64,000 nucleotides of DNA from Nymphaea colorata (lineage: Eukaryota > Streptophyta > Magnoliopsida > Nymphaeales > Nymphaeaceae), in assembly GCF_008831285.2 (NCBI RefSeq), contig NC_045141.1, positions 7,119,353 to 7,183,352 on the forward strand, read 5' to 3'. How positions within the stretch are numbered: the stretch's first letter is position 1; every line of letters begins with the position of its first letter. Under the pieces are notes generated by a model, which worked only from the letters and a program-made list of their open reading frames with translations, was not told where the DNA came from and did no database searches. Positions 32,816 through 43,207 of the stretch are shown one piece after another. A program made the translations under genes and the position numbers.

Positions 32816-34604
32816 TAATTCATTTTGATTGATGAAGATTGCCTTTCTCTAAGAGCCTCCATGGTATTTCTGTTAACACATACCCCATAATTGTGAAGAT
32901 GAAATTTGAACTTCCTATGGTTGAGAAAAAGGGGGTAAACAAAAGCATTCATTTAGCTGGAAAGCTATGTTAAGGGACCCAACGGGCCAGATGGAAATGC
33001 TCCTTGGGCTAGAGTATCCTTTTAAACTATGCGTGATATGTGTGTCTACTGAATTTCCTAACAATTACCTTCTCTCTGCAGACTTCCACATGACTGGCAA
33101 ACACTTCATACTTGCAGCAGAATGTCTCAGGTTGTGATTGGATCATAACCCAATTCAACTGATGGAATTCATGTTCTGTAACAGCAAAAGATGTACTCAA
33201 CACCATCTTGTTGACCATCTAGAATTTCCAATGTTGGTGGGTGTTGTGATGCCGCACAGTGTTGGAAATTGGAATGCAGTGAAAAAGGAAGCATGGAAGA
33301 GCAACTAACTCTGTAGCAGAACTTCATTCGATAAAGTAAAATGTTTGCCACTGTCATCTGCTCTGCCCCAGTCTGACTTCTGAAAGAGGAGGATTTAAGT
33401 AATCAAACCAAGCAGTTTCGGTGACGTTGTCAGCTTTACAATACTCGGTCTTGTCCCACCTGCACATTGTTTATCAGTGGAGAAGGGAATTGAGTATTTC
33501 CCCGATATTTAGCCATTCTTTCTGTCAGCTTTGGCCTCTACTTGACCTATCATACCAGAAAAGCAACCTCTCTCTTTTGTTTTCCCTCAATGACAAGAAA
33601 AACCATCCATTTTTGAAACTTGTGGAATTTGAAGGTGCATATAGTTCTATAAAATCTAACCAGAGCAGTTACATTTGTATTTGTAAGTATGATAAAAAAT
33701 ATTTGATCCGCATTGCACATCTCAACTATCTGGAACTACTAAGTGTGGATGACGATGCCTCCATCATAAAAACAATGGGATGTCAATGATTATTGCTTGG
33801 AAGCAAGAGACCATTTATCCGTTTAGTGGCTTCAACCAGATTCACAGGGCTTAAGAAATATTTGCATAGAGAAAAAACATTATGCACTTGTAAACAAATA
33901 AAAGACAAGAAAAAAAAATGAAAAATACTTGTTTAGCTATTAGAGAACTACACAGCTTCTCTGTTTCAGCTCATCAATTTTCATGCTCCTACAATTTGGA
34001 AAGCCACGTCTACTTTAGCAGAGTTTCCTTTTCCTGTTTTGTTCTTTTTTCCTTTGTCCTTTCCATTTCTGTTCCTTGTTGTTTTGAGTTGGCCTTTGTT
34101 TGCTGCAAAAAATGGATGTCCATCTTTATTTTTACTTCGAGCCATAGTCGTGTATCAATCAAGTGGTAGGTAAAGGTACACATAAATTTCAATAGTAAAA
34201 GGGTGGTGGGTGACGGTTCATACTTTCAATAGGCATTAAAGTACAATGTTGTCAATATAAGTATCAGTTACTCGTTTTATAAAAAGATAAAGAGAATCAG
34301 ACTCTATCAGTCGTACTGAATTGGGGTCAATTGGGCCTTCTTTTGTTTCTTATGTATTTGAATAGTAAACGGGAAACCAGTTTAAAGCAATTCAAAATTT
34401 TCAAAAGATAAAGAAGATAACCTCCTGTCGCATGAAGGGGCTGATGCAATATGTATCAATTGATCATTCGGCCTGATAATGCCTGATATCAATACAATGT
34501 AAAGAGGTTCAACTATTTTGCAGCTACTAGATTGGGGAGATGTGAGGAGATGTGACTTCTAATCTCATGGACAGTAAATCTATGTAGTTATGATTTATTG
34601 ACTT
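32816..34604. other. Unassigned, no recognisable gene
   Basis: 33421-33789 is a plus-strand frame of 122 codons without a known domain. The left end of the CACTA element should lie in this stretch, but I could not find a CACTA terminus. Confidence 0.45.
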
Positions 34605-35950
34605 TTGTCATTGCAAATAATGCTATTGTTGATAGAAAACTTAGATGTTCCTAGGTGCAACAACTTTTTATTCCAATCCATAGAAGAAGCATTTAACCAT
34701 ATGGAATGCTATGGGTTTGCTCCAAACTATGTACGTTCGCATTATCATGGTGAAATTATATTACCTCCATCAAGTCAAGAGAATGACATTTCTGAAGGTG
34801 ACATGGAAGGGATGCCATCAGCAGCCTTTGAAAGGTATGCAGATTCTATTGGATGCAGTCAAGAAAATGAAACAAATGAAGATCCGATTTTAGAAGATAG
34901 TGCATATGAAAGACTAATGAAACTTGCTAAATAGGAATTACATATAGGATATATAAAGTTCACGAAATTGACTTTCTTGTCCACTTATTTCATATAAAGT
35001 GTCTTAATGAATGGAGTAACAAGTCATATGACATGCTACTTGAGCTTCAAAATGATGCTTTTCCACAAGGTGTACAGTTGCCAAAGTCATACTATGATAC
35101 CAAAAAGATCATTCGAGAATTGGGTCTCAATTATGACAAAATAGATGCATGCAAAAACAATTGCATGTTGTTTTGGAAAGAAAATGTTGAGAATGACCAA
35201 TGTGTTGTCTGTGATGCTTCAACATGGAAAGAAGAAACTGACAAGAGTAAAGGTTACAAGACACCTGTGAGTGTTTTGCATAATTTTCCTTTGATATGAA
35301 GACTATAGAGATTGTTTATGTCGGATGAGACTGCTTCAAATATGAGATGTCAATATGAAAAATGTGTTCAAGATGGTCATTTGAGGCTTCCAGCAGACAC
35401 TAAAGCTTGGAAGTCCTTTGATGAAATACATTATTGGTTTGCAGCAGATACTCGTAATGTAAGACTTGGATTAGCTGCTGATGGATTTAATCCTTTTCGA
35501 ACCTTAAGTATTTCTTATAGTTTTTGACATGTCGCTATAATTTTGTATAATTTGCCACCCTGGTTGTGCTTTAAACAACCTTCTATTGCAATGTCATTGT
35601 TGATTTTTGGGCTGATTTCTCTCGTGACAAAGGCATTCAATGTTTTTTTGCAACCTCTCATTGATGAATTGAAGACATTATGGAATGATGGTGTGCAATC
35701 TTTTAATGCATCAAAGAATGAATATTTTCAAATGCATGCAGCATTACTATGGACTCTAATGATCTTCAAATGCTATCTTTTATTTTTTGGAAAATTCATA
35801 GAAGCTCTCTTAGAAGTTTAAACCACTTGGAAGCGCTCAATTTCTACAAGCTTGGGAGTGTTGCTAGATGGATTTCTTTTTATAATCTATGGCTAAAAAC
35901 CGTTGCAATAGATGCAATTATTTTTCATATGTTGCAATTAAAATGAATGC
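34605..35950 (+). pseudogene. CACTA transposase, TNP2 type
   Basis: 34605-34934 holds the N-terminal zinc-finger region: CNNFLFQSIEEAFNHMECYG, then F-A-P-N-Y-V-R-x-H-Y-H-G-E. 35033-35299 continues with LPKSYYDTKKIIRELGLNYD and I-D-A-C-K-N-N-C-M-L-F-W-K-E, then C-V-V-C. 35312-35527 has NVRLGLAADGFNPF, and 35543-35821 has YNLPPWLC, F-L-Q-P-L-I-D-E-L-K-T-L-W-N-D-G-V and M-H-A-A-L-L-W-T. These are signature segments of plant TNP2 transposases. Stops at 35297-35299, about 35306 and 35525 lie in one frame; after about 35760 the sequence leaves the family (W-S-T-K-G-K and the rest are missing). Inactive. Confidence 0.92.
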
Positions 35951-36129
35951 CATTGCATGCATGGAGTTTGGCAAGTACCATCAGTCGTTTAACTCAAAAG
36001 TTTCTAAACACAACTGGGACAATGATTTTTGCATGCTTTTGCATTAGAAAAGTAAGTATTGGATAATGAACATTTCTTTATGTAGTTTGTTAATTTAATA
36101 GACAATCCTGCAAATAGATTTCATGTCTT

Positions 36130-36700
36130 AATAGGTGAAAGAAGATGGGAGTGAACCCTCATGGGCTGAGATTTTTGTTATGACTAATACAACCAAAAAA
36201 CAATATTGCCATAATGCAGAAACGAGTGGCAGAAACGAGTAATATACTTGTAAGTTGTTATAATACAGATTTTGGGTTGCTTATGCATAAATCATATGGA
36301 GTTCAAAATTCTAATAAGTATGGTTTTTATAAGGTAGGATTGCAGAAAAAATTGTTGCAGTGCCCTTGGGTTCAAGAGATGATGCATCTGGAGATGATAT
36401 TCTTTCACAAATATTGGGAAAAGAAAATCATGGTCGTTTATGAACATATGGTTTCGGGGTTCGTTCATCAGATTTGTTTGGTCCAATTCCAACTCGAGTT
36501 CAGCTGATTCAGAAAAAATGCCATGTTAACTAAAGAAGTAAACACCTTAAAGCAAAGATTGACATTGGTAGATACACAACCAGACAAAATGAATGATTTG
36601 GCTGCTCAAGCTGCAAGAATGAATGAGTTGCACTCTCACTTTAGCTCATGGATGGACATGTCTACCAACCTCCCTTCATGGTGACACATAACATGGTATT
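36130..36700 (+). pseudogene. Plant transposase_24-like segment
   Basis: At about 36135 a frame reads VKEDGSEPSWAEIFVMTNTT, and near 36400-36510 another gives ILGKENHGRL, a TGA in place of the usual Arg, then TYGFGVRSSDLFG. These match the E-x-G-x-E-P-x-x-x-E-x-F-x-x-T-x-x and G-R-V-R-x-x-G-x-G conserved parts of the En/Spm-type transposase C-terminal domain. The region between is frameshifted. 36530-36680 is a K/L/A-rich, coiled-coil-like tail. Confidence 0.75.
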
Positions 36701-37073
36701 TATTTTTTATAGTTTACATGTGTCATATTTTCTACAGTTTGCCATAATATATTAACTGCATTGTTTATCCTTTTTCTTTACAGGTAGTTGCGCTATCAAT
36801 ACAATGGAGCATGAAGTCTTATTTTTAGTTTTTTGTTCATATGTTGCGAATGGTGAATGACAATCTTATTTCTATAGACAAACATGTCAAAAATTGGTTG
36901 GAGATTGGCATTAATTGGTACCATCTTCCATAGATCATGGTCACCTCTTGAGCTTAAAAGTTTTTTTGTTGTTTCATGTTCTTAACTTTTCTATTCTGCT
37001 TTGTTTTCATAAAAATTTTCTTCTTAATTAGCATTTTTATATTTTTTTCATGTTTTCATACCATCCACTGCAG

Positions 37074-38367
37074 TATGAAGATGAAGAGCATGACAAAGTG
37101 GCACTTGCAACAGATAGTGACATTGCGGCAGCTGTAGAACATGCTAGGGTTGCTGGATTGAAAGTAAGGCAATTATTTGGAGCATGTTCAGTTTAACTTG
37201 ATTTTGAATCTTTTTATTTCCTTCAGGTTATGCTTAGTTATTTTTTGTCCCTAACTAAAGTAGAGAAACCAAGTGATATAAATGCCCCTGCTTGTGAGGT
37301 TCCTGATGCTATTGATAAGTCTCCACTCATGCAACAGGACAAATATATTCTCCAATGTGGTCACCAACACCTTCCTCAGTTTGTAAAAATTTCTAGGTTA
37401 TTGGAATTTTGAAGCCAGTCAATAGATTTGAAAGGATACCATGATATTTTCAGATCCCTAAAAAAATTTATATCATGTCAATATTGTGATAATTTGAAAA
37501 AATTGTTTCTTTATACTTATGGAAAAACTATTAAGGAACCTGTAATTTCATACACTCTTTATTATGTATTTTTTATGTTTTAGAATTTCTAATGTTCTTC
37601 TAAAGATTTTTCCAAGACTATATTTTGAAAAAAAAAAGCTTTGAATTGACCTTGCCAAGAATGACTTTTATTAGTGTCTTCGATTTATAGCGACTAATGA
37701 ATATTTGGGAATGCAGTACATGATGTCTTGTGCATGTTTCTCTAAATTATGGGTGGCAATCTTATATTGCTGTATTTATTGACCTTTTGTGCACCTGGAG
37801 TACAAGTACTAACGCATTCCCAGAATAAAAAGAATTTTCTGATGACAAGTTGCAGTTTATAGCATGTTGTAAGCTGTCCAGTGGCCATGTACAAACATAT
37901 GATATCAGAGCATGCCAACCAATTAATTCTTTTTGGTGTTGTGGTTTGTATTATGAAGGGAAAAGTGGAAGACGTCCAGCCAAATATGGCAGAAACATGT
38001 TGCACATCCTTGGTGTGAATGAATGACAAACTGTAAGAAAAGAGATGAAAGATACAAATAGATGTGAAAAATTCATGAGATTTTCATGGGATTTTGATTA
38101 TATATTGTGAAGTGCTATTGATGGTATTTTGTATATGCATTCCAATTTCATCACTTCTAATTGAAATATGGCAGAGTTTGAGGCTGTACCTTGATTACTC
38201 TGGTTCAGGTGGTAATAGTGACACAACACAGTCAAAATAAGGAGGTTTAGGAAACCCAGAACTTGTAAGAAAGGATGCTTGGGCCACAGCATATAGCACA
38301 ATTGGTGCAGGTGCTGCCCATTGCTGGCCTTGGTGTGATGGCATATTTGAGGAGAGGTAACTCCTAA
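37074..38367 (+). pseudogene. CBSCBSPB-like gene fragment: last two exons (PB1 end and membrane anchor)
   Basis: Exon A, 37074-37163, follows a good acceptor (ccatccactgcag) and encodes 30 residues from YEDEEHDKVALATDSDIAAA to H-A-R-V-A-G-L-K, the second half of the PB1 domain of plant CBS/PB1 proteins; it ends at a GTAAGG donor. Exon B starts about 38175 after gcag, in phase 0, with SLRLYLDYSGSGGNSD, the last PB1 strand. It continues past one TAA (about 38238) to DAWATAYSTIGAGAA and, after a one-base shift near 38315, IAGLGVMAYLRRGNS and a TAA at 38365-38367: the C-terminal membrane anchor of this family. The CBS domains and PB1 first half are absent. The intron is about 1.0 kb. Confidence 0.85.
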
Positions 38368-38523
38368 TAAAAGAACCCATTGAAAGTGTTTTGCCAAGAA
38401 ACCAAGCACACTTTTTGGAAGCATGCAGTTGCATGAGTTCACAGTAGCCTACAGATGAAGTAGCTATGACTATGCAGGACTTCCCCTTTTGTTTAGAGTC
38501 TAGAAATTATTTGCAACTGAGTA

Positions 38524-38883
38524 GTTGCAACCATTGTCACAGAAAACATGTCTTATTAAAAAAAGACGCATATAATACACCAAAACATAGTCAGTTGTAT
38601 AAAACATGAAAAAACACGTCGCTTTGAAAAAACACCAAAAAAAAAAAGTGAAAAAAATGCATATTATACATGTATTATATGAATTTTTTGTACTTTTTTG
38701 TATTTTTATGATTTTTTATTTTTTTTTAATTTTTTGAATTTATTAAATGTTTTAAATTTTTTAAAAATTTGTAGAAATTTTTTTGAGATATTCTTGAGAT
38801 ATATAACTTTGCCGTATTATATCCAAGAAATTCCTCACCATATAATAATACCCATAAACGTTTTTTGTGACAATGGTTGCAAC
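38524..38883. mobile_element. MITE-like inverted-repeat element, about 360 bp
   Basis: Left end gttgcaaccattgtcac and right end gtgacaatggttgcaac are perfect 17-bp inverted copies; pairing continues weakly inwards (agaaaacatg/cgttttttg). The interior is very AT-rich with no coding capacity. No clear target-site duplication was seen, so the superfamily is open. It lies just after the CBSCBSPB-like exon B. Confidence 0.7.
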
Positions 38884-38989
38884 CTAATGGAAATAGATGC
38901 TGTAGAATTACATCCTGCTCTGTGATATGAAATGGTTTATTTATTGTAAAATGATGCATTGCTTCTCAATTTATATGAACAAAAGCTTA

Positions 38990-39630
38990 AATTATGTGAA
39001 ACAAAAAAGATGTTAATAAACTCTTATAATCTGAGCACCGCTATGTGCTCATGAATTTAATGATAGAGTTCCTAAGTGGTTTAACATTCCATTAAATATT
39101 GTCATTTTATCTTCAATTTACTAAATATTAAATAGTGACATTTTTAACTCATCATGGAGGCCTTTAGTGGCGTTCTTAACTTGCTATAAAATGTCAATAT
39201 TGGCATATGAAGCAAGTGTCACTAACTAACAATAAAGACATATTAACTTCGTCAGAGAAAGAATTTTAGTGACACTCTCATCAAGCCATAGAAAAAGGTT
39301 TAGTGACGCTTATTCCATGCCATAGTAGACTAAGCATGACATTTAAAGAACGCCACTAATAATCCTTTAATGGCTTTCAGCCGACCCATAAAAGCTTTCC
39401 ATTGTCATAAAATGTGAACAATGACATCAACACCGCGTCATTGAATGTCTTTCAATGGCATTGTTTAAGTGCCATAGAAGGTCCCCATTTAAGGCCTTCT
39501 CTAATTTCGACATTGAAAGGAATCAACATCGGCACTTTCATTGGCAGTTTCCGTGGCGTGGTTTCTTTCCCACCAAAAACCTTTGGTGGCACATTCTAAA
39601 CACCACAAAAGGTCATATGTTTTGTAGAGA
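38990..39630 (+). repeat. CACTA subterminal repeat region
   Basis: TTTAGTGGCGTTC, TTTTAGTGACAC, TTTAGTGACGC and the reverse form GAACGCCACTAA recur through 39169-39354, with ccaccaaaaacctttggtgg near 39570-39590. Such short, bidirectional motifs at an element end are typical transposase-binding arrays of CACTA elements. Confidence 0.6.
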
Positions 39631-39642
39631 TGAAATAATTAA

Positions 39643-39938
39643 ACAACTTGCCTTGCGTTTCACATCATGTAGAAAATTCCAATGATGAGGACATCTCTTC
39701 ATGGGCCGTGACGGGCATGGCTCAGTTGGGGGATAATGTGGTACATCTTCATTTGATTTGTGAGGGGTTATATTCGTGTACAGTAAGCAACATGCCTTGC
39801 CTTGCCTTTTACATCATATTAGAAATTTCCAAAGATAAGGACATCTCTTCATGGGCCGTGACGGGCATGGCTATATTGGGCGATAATGTGGTACATCTTC
39901 GGTTTGACTTGTGAGGGGTTATGTTCCTATATAGTAAA
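39643..39938. repeat. Tandem duplication, 150-bp unit, two copies
   Basis: Copies at about 39643-39790 and 39791-39938 share long blocks; the core from acatctcttc (39691 and 39841) through gggcatggct is identical for over 30 bp. A plus-strand frame (39648-39914) is open through both and reads D-I-S-S-W-A-V-T-G-M-A in each. No known domain. It directly follows the presumed CACTA right end. Confidence 0.9.
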
Positions 39939-40425
39939 TCAGGGTGAGTTAGTGCAAGCTGAAATATGTGAAGATCACACCGCCTAAAACCCAAACAGAT
40001 TAAATCCCTGGGGGAGAGGAAAGACGGGGACTTTGGCTCACGCTTGAGGTGCAGGATTAATCTTCCTGCTCATCCCAAATGACAAGTCTTCACAGACACC
40101 AGATTAGATCTTTTTGTGCATCTCCCGCCACCTTCACACTAATAAGGAAGAAAACAAAGACGAGGAGAAAGTAGATAAAAAAAATGTCTCATCGGTACTA
40201 AAGCAGACCAAGGAGAGATGAGAAAAAAACGATTTGGTGAAGTAGACAAAATGAGCAACTAATTAATGGAGACAATAAAGTTCTCCTCCTCCAGGTTGAG
40301 GCGGAAAGATCTCGCAAACCATAACTGAGACATCATGATGATCAGAAAAGTTGAGTAGAGGCATCAGGAGAGGAGCACAGCTGAAACCCTTGTAGAGGAG
40401 CTTCTGAGAGGAAAAAGAAGCTGGT
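39939..40425. other. Unassigned, expected site of element A's 5' LTR
   Basis: Purine-rich sequence. It shows no similarity that I can see to the 3' LTR of element A at 49251-49670 and no tRNA-iMet primer site, so the 5' LTR of A appears to be lost or replaced. Confidence 0.5.
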
Positions 40426-41216
40426 GTGAGTTCTATCTTTCTTTTCTATGGATCATCTGACCAAGGCAATAACACTCTCAAGATTACCCCACAACCTCTC
40501 AGTAGCCCAAACTATCTAAGTTGGGCTAGGGTGGCCAGACTGTTTCTGAGCAGTCGTTCAAAGGCAGGATATAACAATGCTGACATAAAGCCATCGGCAA
40601 GGGACGATCCAAAATATCATGAGTGGGAGTGTGAAAATGACATGATTATGTCATGGCTCATTAATTCCATGGATTCCTCTATTACTAATCTTCTTCTCTA
40701 TGTGGAGACAGCAAAGGATATTTGGGACAACTTGGAAGAATTGTTTGGTGAGCAGAACAATCTTGCTTGTGTTTATGAAATTCAAAATGAGATCGCTCAA
40801 CTCACTATGGGAGATAAAACTATTACTCTCTACCTTGGTCAAATGCACAACCTATATGACAAATTATTTCAGTATCGTCCAGCCACTTCTGATCCAGAAG
40901 GTTCTTGCCGGCCTCAGAAGTTAATATGAGACCCTTCGTAGCCAGGTAGTTAATTCCAATCCTTTGCCATCTTGAAGTCGCTCGAAGGAAAGGTATGAAT
41001 GTTCTTCCAAAACTCGATGCCAATGAAGAGAATAGTGACAAGATGGTATGTTATACAAAAGGTGACAACAAATAAAGCGACTTCAAACCAGGTGCCGAGA
41101 GCTTTAATAACCAAAGGAGTCGATCTCATCTGAAATGCACCCACTACAAGAAAACTGGGCACACACAGGAATGCTGTTGGGAGCTGGTTGGACGTCCTAG
41201 TAGAGAAAAATCTTCA
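40426..41216 (+). pseudogene. Element A gag
   Basis: The first 168 codons read ITPQPLSSPNYLSWARVARL, K-Y-H-E-W-E-C-E-N-D-M-I-M-S-W-L-I-N-S-M and T-A-K-D-I-W-D-N-L-E-E-L-F, the copia gag (UBN2) pattern. A TGA at 40927-40929 ends this frame. The zinc knuckle appears later in another frame (41128-41175) as CTHYKKTGHTQECC, where the second Cys is Tyr (TAC, one step from TGC). The real start codon is uncertain because the upstream leader is not recognisable. Confidence 0.85.
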
Positions 41217-41219
41217 ATT

Positions 41220-41658
41220 GTGACTAAAGATGAACTTGAGAAATTTTTCCCAAAATTTGCAGAGACTACCAACCTCATTACATCTCAACATGTTGGGAAC
41301 TCGACTGAAGGTAAGAACTTTGCTTTAATGACTATTTCTAAATGTTCACCTTGGGTGATTGATTCTAGAGCCACTGATCATGCAACCAGTGACCCGACAA
41401 ACCTAGATGAGATAGATAGAGAAAAAAAAACAGCGTATGTTTACTGCTGACGGGAGTCCAATCAGTGTTGATGGCATTGGTAAAACTAGTTTTTTTGACA
41501 AAGGAATCAAGTCTACTATCTTCTTATATGTTCCAAAAATAAGTACTAACTTAATATCTGTCAGCAAATTAACCAAATCCCATGATTGCTTGGTTATTTT
41601 CTTGTCAAAGAAGGTGATTTTTTCAGGAACATGGTACGAAGAAAGTGATTGGTAGAGG
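41220..41658 (+). pseudogene. Element A aspartic protease
   Basis: The active site reads WVIDSRATDHAT instead of D-S-G-A (AGA, one G-to-A step from GGA). After a frameshift in a poly-A run at about 41423, the rest follows as FTADGSPISVDGIGKTSFFD and Y-V-P-K-I-S-T-N-L-I-S-V-S-K-L. The same Gly-to-Arg change occurs in element C. Confidence 0.85.
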
Positions 41659-41683
41659 TCGAGAATAGGGTGGCCTCTATGTC

Positions 41684-42981
41684 ATGGATTCATGTGACAT
41701 TAGCCTTCTCACTAGCAGGAAAAAATTGAATGAGTCAGACTACAAGAAGTGGCATGCTTGTCTTGGTCACATATCAGATAGCAGTTTGCAGCGGCTTGTT
41801 CCCAACCTTGTCACTGAAAATTGGTCTTGTGATGCTTGTCAATTTGCAAAATTTACAAGGTTACCATTCCACACTTCTAGTGAAAGGTCCTCTAATTTTT
41901 TTGATCTTGTTTTCTTTGATGTTTAGGGACCTGCTCTTGGGGCCTCTTATATGGGATTCAAGTACTATGTTTCCTTCATTGATGATAAATCTAGAATGAC
42001 ATGGATATATTTTCTTCAGAATAAAATTGAGGTGCCTAAAGTCTTTGAAGACTTTTATAGCATGATTTTAACTCAGTACGGTGTGAAAATTAGAAAACTT
42101 GTCTGATAATGGTAGGGAGTATGTCAATGACACTCTAAAGTCCTTTCTGGCAAAGAAAGGCATCGGACCTCAATACACCTGCTCAGGAACACCTCAACAA
42201 AATAGCGTCACTGAAAGGAAAAATTGTCATTGTTTAATATTGCTCGTGCTCTTATGATGCATATGAATGTTCCTACATATTTCTGGACTGATTCTATTGC
42301 TACTGCGTGTTACCTACCTAACAAAATACCAAATTATAGTATAAACTATGAAATCCCTATTCAGCTTCTCCTTCATAGAAAGTGCTCAGTTAAACATCTA
42401 AAAGATTTTTGTTGCAAATGTTATGTTCATATTCAAGACCATCTTAGAAACAAGTTTGAGAAACGGGGTGTTAAGTGTGTTTTTTTTTTGGATATTCTAG
42501 CAAAAAAAGAGGTTATAAATGCTATGATACTATGTTTGGAAAACTTTTTGTCTCTTGTGACGTTAAATTTTTTGAGCATGAACCATTCTTTGAGGTACCA
42601 GCTCAGGGGGAGAAAACCAACAATAGTTCCATGAATTCTTCAAAGTTTACCACTGAACCTATTCGACCCATCATGGACCCTTTCGTCGAACCACAAATAC
42701 CTACCATTCATGACAGTACCCACTCATCTTGTAGCCCTAGCTCATCCAACTCACCTATTGAAGCTCCTCAACTTATTACTAACCTTATCCTCGAAGAACC
42801 TATCACTTTACCTCAGGACATACTCCTTGAAGACCAACATGTGCGTCGATCATCCTGCCCTACTAGACCTCCTACAAAACTCAGTGATTATTACACCTAT
42901 CTCTCTACAGACCGAACCGATTCCATCGACCAATACTTAACCCTTAAACATCTCTCACTAACCTATAGGAACTATGTCCTC
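41684..42981 (+). pseudogene. Element A integrase and linker to RT
   Basis: HHCC finger: KKWHACLGHISDS, then CDACQFAKFTRLPF. The segment with the first catalytic Asp reads D-L-V-F-F-D-V followed by TAG where the family has Trp, then GPALGASYMGFKYYVSFIDD. The second Asp segment (S-D-N-G-R-E-Y) is in another frame near 42100, and the Glu motif (Q-Q-N-S-V-T-E-R-K-N) near 42195 is kept. 42224-42634 and 42475-42987 carry the C-terminus and a Pro/Ser-rich linker ending in R-R-S-S-C-P-T-R-P-P. Element B cuts the frame at 42981. Confidence 0.88.
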
Positions 42982-43195
42982 TGTTAAAGTTTTCTAGAGT
43001 CAATTTGAGTCTTTCTGAAATATTAGAAAGTAGACAAGGGTCTACTTATTGTTTTCTTATATTTTAGTGGACTGAAAGTGTAAATATGTAGTCAATGCCC
43101 TAATCTCTTTTAAAAGAGATTAGGGTTACGTGAATGACACAAGAAAGTTTCCTCTCTCTCTCCCTCACGTCCCTTTCTTCCTCCAATATGCAACA
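42982..43195 (+). repeat. Element B 5' LTR (214 bp)
   Basis: Contains a perfect 28-bp palindrome at 43098-43125 (arms ccctaatctctttt and aaaagagattaggg), and a short CT tract near its end. Confidence 0.95.
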
Positions 43196-43207
43196 TGGTA
43201 TCAGAGC
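43196..43207 (+). other. Element B primer-binding site, tRNA-iMet 3' end
   Basis: TGGTATCAGAGC follows the LTR with no gap; it pairs with the 3' terminal 12 nt of plant tRNA-iMet. Confidence 0.92.

Larger units (their letters stand above)
34605..39630 (+). mobile_element. CACTA (En/Spm) transposon, decayed
   Basis: Supported by a TNP2-type transposase (34605-35950), a plant transposase_24-like segment (36130-36700) and, at 38990-39630, short repeats of TTAGTGRCG in both orientations like CACTA subterminal repeats. The right end may be the sequence TTTTGTAGAG at 39620-39629 (reverse complement CTCTACAAAA, close to CACTACAAAA). The left terminus was not found, so the limits are approximate and it is possible that more than one element contributes. 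Confidence 0.6.

Noticed and set aside
37230-37412. 60-codon plus frame after an acceptor-like ttccttcag
   Set aside because: It lies inside the intron implied by the PB1 exon phase; the PB1 reading continues at 38175, not here, so it is at best a cryptic exon.
37900-37912. tgatatcagagc as another tRNA-iMet primer site
   Set aside because: It differs at the first bases (TGA instead of TGG), no LTR end precedes it, and it sits in the intron of the PB1 fragment.
37742-38442. Minus-strand open frames of 95 and 114 codons
   Set aside because: They lie antisense to the intron and last exon of the CBSCBSPB-like fragment, which explains the coding-like composition.
41151-41166. CACTACAAGAAAACTGG looks like a CACTA terminal inverted repeat
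   Set aside because: It is in frame inside the zinc knuckle of element A gag (T-H-Y-K-K-T-G), with no subterminal repeats beside it.
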